Part shown: positions 50,757 through 58,585 of the stretch, in pieces | Numbering within the stretch: position 1 is the first letter of the stretch | Layout: each line of letters starts with the position of its first letter | Source: Streptomyces sp. LBL | Lineage (GTDB): Bacteria > Actinomycetota > Actinomycetes > Streptomycetales > Streptomycetaceae | DNA length: 64,000 nucleotides | NCBI RefSeq assembly: GCF_029893585.1 | Contig: NZ_JARXYX010000029.1 | Coordinates: 62,001 to 126,000 of the forward strand | Direction of reading: 5' to 3' | Made by a program: the position numbers and the translations under genes | Notes under the pieces: generated by a model | Told to the model about the DNA's origin: nothing | What the model saw: the letters and a program-made list of their open reading frames with translations, nothing else | Databases searched by the model: none

Positions 50757-51386
50757 ATTCACACTCACCGCATCCGCATCGACCCGGTCCTGGTCCAAGC
50801 GGCTATTGCCGCCGCGCTCTCCTTCGCCCACCTGCACGACCTCGCTGCGGCGGCCGGACAGGACGGCTGGAAGGCGTGGGCCTACCCGATCAGCGTTGAC
50901 CTGCTCCTCGTCGCGGCCTGGCGACGGCTGCGCTCCGGCACAGCGAAAGCCTCGGGCTGGTGCTGGTTCACAGTTGCCCTGGCCGCGTCACTCGGGGCCA
51001 ACGTCGCTACAGCTGGCCTGCTGAACCTTGGCGACGTCCCGGCCTGGCTGCGCATCCTCGTCGCCGGATGGCCTGCCGTCGCTTTCCTCGGCGGAACGCT
51101 CCTCGCCCACAGCACCACCGACCGCGACCAGGTGCCGGTACCCGGCCAGGACGAGGCACCCGCCCCGCCGGTCATGCCCACCGCGCCTGAGCTGACCACC
51201 GCCAACCCGGAGCCGTCCGCACCGCCGGCCGCCGCCCCTGTTCCGCCCGCGCTCGTCGCCCTCGCCCGCAAGGTCGCCGACGACCACCGGGCCCGGACCG
51301 GGACGGACATCGACACCCCGACCCTTCGCACCCGGCTCGGTGTCCCGCTCCAGCTCGCCGAAGCCATCGCCACCCAACTCACCTGA
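50757..51386 (+). CDS. spdB: DUF2637 membrane protein (SpdB-like), apparent non-ATG start
   Basis: 209 residues from the ATT at 50757. The conserved DUF2637 opening HRIRIDPVLVQAAIAAALSF begins three residues later, so coding must start here. In this frame TraSA's TGA (50751-50753) is only one codon upstream, and no ATG, GTG or TTG exists until a GTG at 51132. gtggagg lies eight bases before the ATT. Four membrane helices in the first 120 residues, then a Pro-rich linker and a C-terminal winged-helix-like domain (LRTRLGVPLQLAEAIATQL). It helps spread the element within mycelium. Alternative: stop-codon readthrough from TraSA. Confidence 0.8.
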   Translation: MHTHRIRIDPVLVQAAIAAALSFAHLHDLAAAAGQDGWKAWAYPISVDLLLVAAWRRLRSGTAKASGWCWFTVALAASLGANVATAGLLNLGDVPAWLRILVAGWPAVAFLGGTLLAHSTTDRDQVPVPGQDEAPAPPVMPTAPELTTANPEPSAPPAAAPVPPALVALARKVADDHRARTGTDIDTPTLRTRLGVPLQLAEAIATQLT

Positions 51387-51404
51387 CCCCGGAGGACTTC
51401 CACC

Positions 51405-51605
51405 TTGCGTCCGTCCACGCTCCGCGCGCTCAAGCGTGCTGCCGAGCTGACCCGCCAGAACCGCCTCACCGAAGCCGTACTCATCGCCGAACCGGTGATC
51501 CTCGCCGCCGACACCTACGAGGGCGACGAGATCTTGCGCTGGCTCGCCGACCACGCCGCCGACTTCACCGGTGAGAACCACAACGACCCGAAGGAGATGC
51601 CCTGA
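51405..51605 (+). CDS. small AICE protein
   Basis: 66 residues from TTG with ggagg upstream. Helical (STLRALKRAAELTRQNRLTE), no known domain. It stands in the transfer operon between the SpdB-like gene and the mobile-element transfer protein gene, and its stop overlaps the next start (ATGATG context). Confidence 0.65.
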   Translation: MRPSTLRALKRAAELTRQNRLTEAVLIAEPVILAADTYEGDEILRWLADHAADFTGENHNDPKEMP

Positions 51606-51796
51606 TGCCCGCCAACCGCCGCTTCCGCAACGTCGTCCGCATAGGCCCCGTCCAGGTCGGCACCGCCTACGACGGCCGCGGCCGCGAGAAGCACACCGCC
51701 GTCTGCACCGCACCGCGCTGCGGCTTCTCCAACGACTTCGACACCCGTGCGGCCGCCGAGCTCGCCGCCCGCACTCATCGCTGCCGCGTCCGCTGA
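51605..51796 (+). CDS. mobile element transfer protein (SpdD-region small protein)
   Basis: 63 residues. FRNVVRIGPVQVGTAYDGRG, then two Cys and His residues (TAVCTAPRCGFSND, HRC) that could form a zinc site. Its family is annotated as mobile element transfer protein and occurs only on actinobacterial AICEs and plasmids. Overlaps the preceding stop by one base. Confidence 0.8.
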   Translation: MPANRRFRNVVRIGPVQVGTAYDGRGREKHTAVCTAPRCGFSNDFDTRAAAELAARTHRCRVR

Positions 51797-51805
51797 GGAG
51801 ATCCC

Positions 51806-52000
51806 GTGACCGTCTCCCTCCCGCTCGTCTTCGTCCTGGGCGTCATCGCCTGGGCCGCGATCAAGTTCCTCGGCGTCCGCATGTGGGTCGCCGTCGTGAT
51901 CGCCCTGTTCGGCTTCTGGCTCTCCCACACCTTCCTCGCCCCCGCCATCGAGTCCGGCACCCGCTCCGGGGTCGGCGTCGTCAACGGCGACAACCGCTGA
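51806..52000 (+). CDS. SpdA-like small membrane protein
   Basis: 64 residues from GTG (gaggag upstream). Two membrane helices (VSLPLVFVLGVIAWAAIKFL and WVAVVIALFGFWLSHTFL) and a polar tail. Small hydrophobic spread proteins of this kind assist intramycelial spread and give pock phenotypes. Confidence 0.7.
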   Translation: MTVSLPLVFVLGVIAWAAIKFLGVRMWVAVVIALFGFWLSHTFLAPAIESGTRSGVGVVNGDNR

Positions 52001-52013
52001 AAGGAGCTCCGCC

Positions 52014-52256
52014 ATGTTCCGCCCCAAGCTGCCCGACGTCCCCACTCCGCGGTCGACCCTCATCCCTCAGCAGCACCACAACCCGGCACCCACGACTGGC
52101 CGCTCACTCAGCCCCTACGCGGGCCCGGTCGCCGTCGTCCTCGTAGGCGGTGTCGTCCTCACCGCGCTCCTGGCGGCGGTCGCCATCACGGCCGTGTCCG
52201 TGGCCATCGCCGCCGTGGTCCTGCGCTCGCTGCTCAACAACGCCAACAGGCGCTGA
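52014..52256 (+). CDS. SpdD-like membrane protein
   Basis: 80 residues, with aaggagctcc before the ATG. A Pro-rich cytoplasmic head (RPKLPDVPTPRSTLIPQQ) is followed by one long hydrophobic helix pair (AVVLVGGVVLTALLAAVAIT). It belongs to the spread module, and is followed by the replication initiator gene. Confidence 0.75.
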   Translation: MFRPKLPDVPTPRSTLIPQQHHNPAPTTGRSLSPYAGPVAVVLVGGVVLTALLAAVAITAVSVAIAAVVLRSLLNNANRR

Positions 52257-52344
52257 CCGGCCGCCGGGGCGGCAAACGCCGCCAAGCATCCCGTCGCCCC
52301 GGGGCCGTCCCTCCCAACCGCAGAAACAGCCGAAAGGAACATCC

Positions 52345-53691
52345 ATCATCACCCGGCAGACTCCGCCCCCGCTGGCGGAACTCTCCATGCTGGCCTCCCT
52401 CGGCACCATGCCCGAACTGGCCCGTCAACTCTCCGGCCTGGGCGGCTGCACCCACCCCGTCCGCCTCGACGGCCACCGCACCGAATACGCGGTCGACACG
52501 ACGACCGGCGAGATCGGCCGAGCCCTGCACCACCTCGACTCGACCGCCCTTCCGGTCGGCCAACTCCTGGTCCGCTGCAACAACCGCCGTGAAACTCGCT
52601 GCCCGGCCTGCGCCGAGACCTACCGTCGCGACACCTACCACCTGATCACCGCCGGACTCCGCGGCGGCAAAGGCACCTCGGACCATGTCGCCACACACCC
52701 GCGCGTGTTCGCCACCTTCACCGCCCCCGGCTTCGGCCCGGTCCACAACCGCCGCACCGACGGCCGCCCCTGCCGCTGCGGCGCCCGCCACGAAGAGGAC
52801 GACCAGGCCCTGGGCACGCCTCTGGACCCGGAGCGGTACGACTACGAAGCGGCCGTGCTCTGGAACGCCCACGCCGGGCTTCTTTGGCGGCGCTTTTCCA
52901 TCTACCTTCGCCGGGAGATCGCCAAGCGCGCCGGCCTTACCCAACGCACCTTCCGCGACCATGCCCGCGTCTCCTTCGCGAAGGTCGCCGAGTACCAGAA
53001 ACGCGGTGCCGTGCACTTCCATGCGGTCATCCGCATCGACGGCCCGGAAGGCGGCGACACGGCACCGCCCACCTGGGCGACGGCAGAGCTCCTGACGGAC
53101 GCCATCCACGCCGCAGCAACCGCCGCCCGCGTGGACGGCCCGACCATCGACGGCCGCCCCCACGCCTTCGCCTTCGGCCGCCAACTCGACGTCCGCACGA
53201 TCCGATCCGCCGACTTCGACGACGGGCAAGAACTCACCGAACGAGCCGTCGCCTCGTACATCGCGAAGTACGCGACCAAGGGTGCCGAGACGGCGACGGG
53301 CACCCTCGACCGGCCGCTCAAGTTCCTCGCCGAACTCGCCCAAGCACGCATTACCGAACACGCCCGACGCATGATCCGCGTCGCCTGGACCCTCGGCGCG
53401 CGTTCCGAGCTCGCTGAACTCCGCCTTCGGGCCTGGGCTCACATGCTTGGCTTCCGCGGCCACTTCTCCACCAAGTCCCGCCGCTACTCGACCACCCTCG
53501 GCGCACTGCGCACCGCCCGAGCCGACTGGCGCCGCGCGCAAACAGCCCCAGCCGTCGAGACGGAGTCCACCGAAACGACCCTCGTCCTCGCCCACTGGGT
53601 GTTCGCCGGAACGGGTCTCTCCCGCGCCGAAGCCTGGCTGGCCGCATCCCTCGAACCCGCCCCCGGAACGGAAGGAGAACCGACCACATGA
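52345..53691 (+). CDS. repSA: replication initiator RepSA (rolling-circle HUH type)
   Basis: About 448 residues. HUH motif RGAVHFHAVIRIDG (His-x-His near residue 223) and the catalytic-tyrosine region SYIAKYATKGAE (near 305) define a RepSA/phage-type rolling-circle initiator. A zinc-binding CNNRRETRCPACAETY stands near residue 75. Family members start near TRQTPPPLAEL, but the only nearby codons are ATC at 52345/52348, six to nine bases after aaagga. ATG 52387 is the first canonical start and would shorten the protein by 14 residues. The stop overlaps xis. RepSA replicates the excised circular element before transfer. Confidence 0.88.
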   Translation: MITRQTPPPLAELSMLASLGTMPELARQLSGLGGCTHPVRLDGHRTEYAVDTTTGEIGRALHHLDSTALPVGQLLVRCNNRRETRCPACAETYRRDTYHLITAGLRGGKGTSDHVATHPRVFATFTAPGFGPVHNRRTDGRPCRCGARHEEDDQALGTPLDPERYDYEAAVLWNAHAGLLWRRFSIYLRREIAKRAGLTQRTFRDHARVSFAKVAEYQKRGAVHFHAVIRIDGPEGGDTAPPTWATAELLTDAIHAAATAARVDGPTIDGRPHAFAFGRQLDVRTIRSADFDDGQELTERAVASYIAKYATKGAETATGTLDRPLKFLAELAQARITEHARRMIRVAWTLGARSELAELRLRAWAHMLGFRGHFSTKSRRYSTTLGALRTARADWRRAQTAPAVETESTETTLVLAHWVFAGTGLSRAEAWLAASLEPAPGTEGEPTT

Positions 53692-53900
53692 CCGACCGCT
53701 ACCTGTCCGTCGACCAGGTTGCCGAGCTGCTCGGCACGACCACCCGCTTCCCCCGGCGACTGATCGAGGAGCGGCGCATCCGGTACGTGAAGGTCGGCCG
53801 GCACGTCCGTATCCCAGAGAGCGCGGTCGAGGAGTTCGTTCAGTCCCGCACGGTCGAGCCGATCCGGCTCCGTCGCGCACGACTTCGGGGGGCCGCCTGA
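53688..53900 (+). CDS. xis: excisionase (MerR/AlpA-like HTH)
   Basis: 70 residues. The winged HTH is YLSVDQVAELLGTTTRFPRR, followed by YVKVGRHVRIPESAVEEFV, the standard Xis/helix-turn-helix-17 pattern. Coupled by ATGA to repSA upstream and to the integrase gene downstream (tgatg). It bends DNA at the attachment sites to favour excision. Confidence 0.92.
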   Translation: MTDRYLSVDQVAELLGTTTRFPRRLIEERRIRYVKVGRHVRIPESAVEEFVQSRTVEPIRLRRARLRGAA

Positions 53901-55075
53901 TGGCCAACCGGAAGGGCAGGCGTCGACGCTTCGGTGCCGTGCGGCAGTACAGGTCCGGCAGTTGGACGGCCTCGTACCTCGGGCCCGACGGCGAGCGCAT
54001 CCGCGCGGACGAGACCTTCGAGACCAAGAAGGACGCGGAGATCTGGCTCTCTCAAGTTGAGGCAGACATCAGCCGCGGGGACTGGCGCGCTCCTGATGCG
54101 GGGTCGGTCAACTTCCGCCTCTACGCCGAGAAGTGGGTCGAGGAACGAGAGCTGGCTGTTCGCACTGAGGACCTGTACAAGCACCTTCTCCGACTTCATA
54201 TCCTCCCGACCTTCGGAACCCTCGACCTGGACGAGATCACCGCTCCTCGCGTCCGTGAGTGGCGCGCTGAGCGCCTCCGCACCACCAAGGCGAAGACAAC
54301 CGTCGCCAAGGCATATCGCCTCGTGAAGGGCATCCTCGAAACGGCAGTCGACGACGACCTGATTACCCGCAATCCATGCCGGATCAAGGGCGCGGGCAAG
54401 GAGTCGGCTGCCGAACGGCGCATCGCCACCGTCGCCCAGGTCGACGCCCTTGCCGACGCGATCGGTATCCGCTGGCGTCTCATGGTCTACCTGGGCGCGT
54501 ACGGCCCGATGCGCCCCGAAGAGCTGGCCGGCCTTCGCCGCCGGGACGTCGACCCCGACGACCTGGTGATCCGAGTCCGCGTCGCAGAGCCGGAGCGGAC
54601 CAACGGCAAGCGCGCTCCTGGCGAGACCAAGTCCGATGCCGGTGTCCGGGCGGTTGTCCTCCCGTCCTTCCTCCATAAGGAGGTGAAGCAGCACCTCGCC
54701 TGGTTCGCCGAGAAGGAGCCTGACGGCCTGTTGTTCGTCGGGGAGAAGGGAGCCCCCTTTCGGCGTACCTCCTTCGGCCGGAAGTGGCGGCGGGCCCGTT
54801 CTGTCGCCGGTCTCCCGGACGGCTTCCGGTTCTACGACCTTCGTCACACCGGTCACACGCTCGCGACCCGTTCGGGGGCCACCCTCAAGGACACGATGGT
54901 TCGGGCCGGCCAGTCCTCGGAGAAAGCCGCGCTGATCTATCAGCACTCTGACGAGGAGCGACAGCGGGACCTCGCGGCCGGGCTCGATGACATGGTCCGC
55001 GCCGAGCGTGCGAAGCACCACAAGGGCAATGATCACGACCCTGCGCACCACAATGAGAAGCGCACGGGCAGCTAG
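53900..55075 (+). CDS. int: tyrosine-recombinase integrase of the AICE
   Basis: 391 residues. An arm-binding AP2-like N-terminus (GSWTASYLGPDGERIRADET), a core-binding SAM-like domain (about 65-150), and a catalytic domain with Arg in YGPMRPEELAGL (about 204), the RH box in FRFYDLRHTGHTLATRSG (the usual first His is Tyr) and the nucleophile in ALIYQHSDE (about Tyr347). It ends about 95 bases from the tRNA-Gly gene, which is its attachment target. It is the only recombinase gene in the whole window and therefore the best candidate to act on all the tandem attachment copies. Confidence 0.95.
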   Translation: MANRKGRRRRFGAVRQYRSGSWTASYLGPDGERIRADETFETKKDAEIWLSQVEADISRGDWRAPDAGSVNFRLYAEKWVEERELAVRTEDLYKHLLRLHILPTFGTLDLDEITAPRVREWRAERLRTTKAKTTVAKAYRLVKGILETAVDDDLITRNPCRIKGAGKESAAERRIATVAQVDALADAIGIRWRLMVYLGAYGPMRPEELAGLRRRDVDPDDLVIRVRVAEPERTNGKRAPGETKSDAGVRAVVLPSFLHKEVKQHLAWFAEKEPDGLLFVGEKGAPFRRTSFGRKWRRARSVAGLPDGFRFYDLRHTGHTLATRSGATLKDTMVRAGQSSEKAALIYQHSDEERQRDLAAGLDDMVRAERAKHHKGNDHDPAHHNEKRTGS

Positions 55076-55084
55076 CCACGCCCT

Positions 55085-55112
55085 TATGGTGCGGATGTGG
55101 TGCGCGCACCGT
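55085..55112. repeat. arm-like repeat pair at the integrase end
   Basis: tggtgcggatgtggtgcgcg between the integrase stop and the attachment site; the repeated unit is tggtgcg. It matches the variant beside attachment copy 3. It is probably the P-side arm for the integrase or its Xis. Confidence 0.55.
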
Positions 55113-55133
55113 CCACCGGTCTAGACAACAAAG

Positions 55134-55160
55134 AACCCCCGGGTCATTGACCTGGGGGTT
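55134..55160 (-). terminator. terminator of tRNA-Gly
   Basis: aacccccgggtcattgacctgggggtt, a 10-bp stem with a small mismatch, begins nine bases beyond the 3' end of the tRNA on its transcribed strand. The hairpin is conserved, with small changes, next to every attachment copy, so it belongs to the duplicated attachment segment. Confidence 0.75.
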
Positions 55161-55168
55161 TCACATGG

Positions 55169-55239
55169 AGCGGGTGACGAGAATCGAACTCGCACTCTCA
55201 GCTTGGGAAGCTGATGTTCTACCACTAAACTACACCCGC
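55169..55239 (-). tRNA. tRNA-Gly (anticodon CCC)
   Basis: A 71-base cloverleaf on the minus strand. The acceptor stem GCGGGTG pairs with CACCCGC with a U discriminator. A D-arm with GTTTAGTGGTAGAAC, anticodon stem TCAGC/GCTGA with loop TTCCCAA (anticodon CCC, reading GGG), and T-arm CGAGTTCGATTCTCG follow. CCA is not encoded. The 3' 43 bases are the crossover region used by integrative elements, which regenerate them on insertion, so the gene stays functional. Confidence 0.97.
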
Positions 55240-55510
55240 GTGAGACGCCGGTCGGTGCCGGTGTCGGAACGCATGGTCACTTTACCTCATGTCCGGCCCC
55301 CGGCGCTGAAGCCCTGGGGCCGGAGTGCGTTTCCGGGGTGGGACGGGGCTGCGGGGCGCGGGAGTTGGGGCGTACGGTGGAGGGGTGAGCGAGGGTTCGG
55401 GCGGACCGGAGTGCCGCTTGGGGGCCGTCTCACCTATCCCGTAATGTGGCTTTTGTCGTCAGGTAAGCAGCAGCCAGACGCGGCTCTTGGGGAAGGGACT
55501 CTAGGACTTG

Positions 55511-55669
55511 ATGGAGCGCACCGCCGTCCGATGTGCCGATGGGCACGTGTTCAACACTGCTTCGTTCCCGATGCAGCAGGCCGAGCGGCTCGGCCCCGGA
55601 CGGCTCGTCCGGTGTCCACGGTGTGCCCGGCTCCGCAGTGTGGTGCCGGTCGCCTTGGAGAAGCGGTAG
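55511..55669 (+). CDS. small zinc-ribbon protein
   Basis: 52 residues. ERTAVRCADGHVFNTASFPM and RCPRCARLR supply Cys residues for a possible zinc site. I recognise the pattern as a small conserved Streptomyces protein. The ATG follows ctctaggacttg, without a strong ribosome-binding site. Downstream to 55863 is a non-coding stretch rich in cagcag and accggcag repeats. Confidence 0.6.
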   Translation: MERTAVRCADGHVFNTASFPMQQAERLGPGRLVRCPRCARLRSVVPVALEKR

Positions 55670-55863
55670 TCGGCCGGAAGCAGTCGCCGGCACCGGCAGT
55701 GGTCGCGGGTACCGGAAGCAGTCGCCGTCACCGGCAGTTGTGCTGGAAGCGGCAGCAGTAAGCAGCAGCACGTAGCAGTCAGCAGCGGTAGGTGCACAGG
55801 AGTGGCGCAGGCGCGCGGACGTCCGATGGTAGGGGGTTCGCGCGCCTTGCGTATCCTCGGGAC

Positions 55864-56439
55864 GTGCTTCTCTCAGACAAAGACATCCGGGCCGAGATCG
55901 ACGCCGGGCGGGTACGGATCGATCCCTACGACGAATCCATGGTGCAGCCGTCCAGCATCGATGTGCGGCTTGATCGGTATTTCCGGGTGTTCGAGAACCA
56001 CCGGTACCCCCACATCGACCCCTCCGTCGAGCAGGCCGATCTGACGCGGCTCGTGGAGCCGGAGGGGGACGAGCCGTTCATCCTCCACCCCGGGGAGTTC
56101 GTCCTCGCCTCCACCTACGAGGTCATCGCCTTCCCCGATGATCTTGCCTCGCGACTCGAAGGGAAGAGCTCCCTCGGGCGCCTCGGGCTCGTCACCCATT
56201 CCACGGCCGGGTTCATCGACCCGGGCTTCTCCGGGCACGTCACCCTTGAGCTGTCCAACGTCGCCACGCTTCCCATAAAGCTCTGGCCCGGAATGAAGAT
56301 CGGTCAGCTGTGCATGTTCCGGCTGAGCTCGCCCGCCGAGTTCCCGTACGGGAGCGAGCGGTACGGGTCGCGGTACCAGGGGCAGCGGGGACCGACCGCC
56401 TCCCGGTCCTTCCTCAACTTCCATCGGACCCAGGTGTGA
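55864..56439 (+). CDS. dcd: dCTP deaminase
   Basis: 191 residues, standard length. MVQPSSIDVRLDRYFRVF, GKSSLGRLGLVTHSTAGFID and SRYQGQRGPTASRS are signature motifs of Dcd. It converts dCTP to dUTP for thymidylate synthesis; Streptomyces enzymes are homotrimers. The start is a GTG (VLLSDKDIRAEI). Core housekeeping gene that marks the right flank of the accretion zone. Confidence 0.96.
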   Translation: MLLSDKDIRAEIDAGRVRIDPYDESMVQPSSIDVRLDRYFRVFENHRYPHIDPSVEQADLTRLVEPEGDEPFILHPGEFVLASTYEVIAFPDDLASRLEGKSSLGRLGLVTHSTAGFIDPGFSGHVTLELSNVATLPIKLWPGMKIGQLCMFRLSSPAEFPYGSERYGSRYQGQRGPTASRSFLNFHRTQV

Positions 56440-56476
56440 CGGACTGGGTGACAGGGGCGGCAGGGGCAGCAGGAAT

Positions 56477-56974
56477 ATGAGCGACGTACGGGAGAACCTG
56501 AGCTACGAGGCGTTCGGCGTCGCCGTGCGCGAACTCGCGCAGTCCATCGCCGACGACGGATACGAGCCGGACATCGTGCTCACCATCGCCCGCGGCGGGG
56601 TGTTCGTCGCCGGCGGGCTCGCCTACGCCCTCGACTGCAAGAACATCCACCTGGTCAATGTCGAGTTCTACACGGGCGTCGGGACCACCCTGGAGATGCC
56701 CGTCATGCTCGCCCCCGTGCCCAACGTCATCGACTTCTCCGACAAGAAGGTCCTCATCACCGACGACGTCGCCGACACCGGCAAGACGCTCAAGCTGGTG
56801 CGTGACTTCTGCCTCGACGCCGTCGCCGAGGTCCGCAGCGCCGTGATCTACGAGAAGTCGCAGTCCCTCGTGAAGTGCGAGTACGTGTGGAAGCGCACCG
56901 ATCAGTGGATCAACTTTCCGTGGTCGGTTCAACCGCCTCTGGTGAAGCGCGGGGGACAGGTCCTCGACGCCTGA
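56477..56974 (+). CDS. phosphoribosyltransferase
   Basis: 165 residues. The PRPP-binding loop is KVLITDDVADTGKTLKLV, and the N-terminal DIVLTIARGGVFVAGGLAYA fits a type-I PRT hood. It is close to xanthine/hypoxanthine PRT or Gpt-like proteins of actinobacteria. Thirty-seven bases after dcd; probably one operon of nucleotide salvage genes. Base specificity is not determinable here. Confidence 0.9.
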   Translation: MSDVRENLSYEAFGVAVRELAQSIADDGYEPDIVLTIARGGVFVAGGLAYALDCKNIHLVNVEFYTGVGTTLEMPVMLAPVPNVIDFSDKKVLITDDVADTGKTLKLVRDFCLDAVAEVRSAVIYEKSQSLVKCEYVWKRTDQWINFPWSVQPPLVKRGGQVLDA

Positions 56975-56976
56975 AC

Positions 56977-57156
56977 GTGAGCTCCCTCAAGGAGGCCATT
57001 GACATCGCGGACCAGATCTACGGCTACTCCGTGGCGGGCGACGAGCCTGTGGTCACCCCTGTGGTCACCTGGGATCGCGAGATCATGACAAGTGATCGAT
57101 GGAAGCGTGAGGTCAGGGACGTGCGATCGGTTGTGGACCGCGCTTTCCCGGGGTGA
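56977..57156 (+). CDS. small hypothetical protein
   Basis: 59 residues from GTG 56977, three bases after the phosphoribosyltransferase stop. Amphipathic (SSLKEAIDIADQIYGYSVAG, then WKREVRDVRSVVDRAF). No known family. Good codon bias and close coupling suggest that it is real. Confidence 0.6.
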   Translation: MSSLKEAIDIADQIYGYSVAGDEPVVTPVVTWDREIMTSDRWKREVRDVRSVVDRAFPG

Positions 57157-57199
57157 GTGGCTTCCTGGGTGAGCGGTTTCCCGGGGTGAGTGAGTGAGA

Positions 57200-57241
57200 A
57201 AGGTGAAGGGCTCCCGGCTTCGGCCGGGAGCCCTTCACCTT
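57200..57241. terminator. bidirectional terminator
   Basis: A perfect 19-bp stem (aaggtgaagggctcccggc and its complement) with a ttcg tetraloop lies between the convergent dcd operon and the Yip1-like gene. Confidence 0.9.
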
Positions 57242-57263
57242 TCCTGGAACGTGCCCGGCTTTC

Positions 57264-58259
57264 CTAGAACGTGCCCAGCTTCACGATCGACAGCAGCGCG
57301 ATCAGCTGGATCGCCGACGCGCCCAGGGCCTTCGGCCACGGGAGATCGTGGGAGCGGCTGACCATGAGGGTCAGGAGGGCGCCGGCCACGATCCAGGTGG
57401 CCCAGCCGAGGATCTGGACGAAGGGGGCGTCGCCGCCGAGGAACATCGCCACGACCAGGCGGGGGGCGTCCGTGAGGGACATGATCAGCATCGAGAGGCC
57501 GACCGTCGGCTGCCAGGCGCCGTCGCCGCCGAGCTGGCGGGCCAGGGTGTGGGTGACCACGCCCAGGATGAAGGAGGACAGCACCAACGCCACGGCGGTG
57601 ACCAGGACGATGGGAACGGCGTTCGACAGGGTGGCGTTGATCGCGTCCTGGCGGGCGCCGTCGAAGCCGAAGACCGCGAGCAGGCCGTAGAGGAAGGTCA
57701 CGATCAGGGCGGGGACCCACATCGTGTAGTCCCGCATCTGCAGGAAGGTCTGGTTGGGGGACAGGAAGATCCCCCTCAGCAGGTCCTTCCAGGGCAGGCG
57801 GGGGCCGATCGGGCCCGCCGGGGCCGAACCCGCGCGGTAGGTGCCGCTCTGTTGGTAGGGGTCCTCGCCGACCGAGAACGCCTGGGTGTGGCCGGGTTGG
57901 TTGGCCGCGTACGGGTCCGGGCCGCCCTGGGGGGCGTACGGGGCCTCGCCGTCACCGAAGTACTCCGGCTCGCCGTGTCCGCTCTGCCCGCCCTGTCCGC
58001 CCTGACCGCCGTACCCTCTGGGCCCGCCGGGCCCGCCGTAACCTCCCGGTCCGCCCTGGCCGCCGTTCGTCTGCGGCCACGTGCCGCCGCCACCGTTGCC
58101 GCCGCTGCCGTAGGGCTGCTGCTGCGGGTGGGGCTGCGGCGCCGGCGGGTAGCCGTACGACGGTCCCTGGGGCGCCTGCTGTCCGTACGGGGGTTGTTGC
58201 GGTCGCGCTTGGGGGGTCCGGTTGTCCCGGCCGCCGCGTCCGATCCTGAATCCAGCCAC
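57264..58259 (-). CDS. Yip1-family membrane protein with Gly/Pro-rich cytoplasmic head
   Basis: 331 residues, GTG start at 58259. Residues 1-135 are low-complexity Gly/Pro/Gln (QARPQQPPYGQQAPQGP), a type of disordered head common in actinobacterial membrane proteins. The Yip1 domain follows with five helices (MWVPALIVTFLYGLLAVFGF, VPIVLVTAVALVLSSFILGV). Cellular role unknown. Convergent with the dcd operon. Confidence 0.82.
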   Translation of the reverse strand: MAGFRIGRGGRDNRTPQARPQQPPYGQQAPQGPSYGYPPAPQPHPQQQPYGSGGNGGGGTWPQTNGGQGGPGGYGGPGGPRGYGGQGGQGGQSGHGEPEYFGDGEAPYAPQGGPDPYAANQPGHTQAFSVGEDPYQQSGTYRAGSAPAGPIGPRLPWKDLLRGIFLSPNQTFLQMRDYTMWVPALIVTFLYGLLAVFGFDGARQDAINATLSNAVPIVLVTAVALVLSSFILGVVTHTLARQLGGDGAWQPTVGLSMLIMSLTDAPRLVVAMFLGGDAPFVQILGWATWIVAGALLTLMVSRSHDLPWPKALGASAIQLIALLSIVKLGTF

Positions 58260-58506
58260 GTCGTCGAACGTACCTGGTCCACGACAGCGACGGGCCGGGC
58301 CGACCGGATCACGTCCGGCTTTGCGGCCGAGCTGTGACATCCCCTAGGGGAAACACCGGGGAACTGGTGGTGGGCGCTGGGGGGGTGGCCAGGGGAATGC
58401 CGTAAGGGGCCCGCTCGAATGCCGTAAGGGACTCGCCCACGGTCCCCGCAATGCCACTGACGGCCCTCGCAACGCCATGAGGGTCCGCCCACGGTCATGC
58501 CCCCGC

Positions 58507-58579
58507 GCAGGACGACGCCCCCGCGCCGGGAAGGCACGGAGGCGTCGTCCTGCGGCGGTACGTGAGCTCACGTACCGCC
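58507..58579. terminator. double hairpin after the Fe-S oxidoreductase gene
   Basis: gcaggacgacgcc pairs with ggcgtcgtcctgc (58507-58553), followed immediately by a perfect 26-bp palindrome, ggcggtacgtgagctcacgtaccgcc (58554-58579). The arrangement fits a strong terminator for the minus-strand gene. Confidence 0.8.
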
Positions 58580-58585
58580 GACTGC

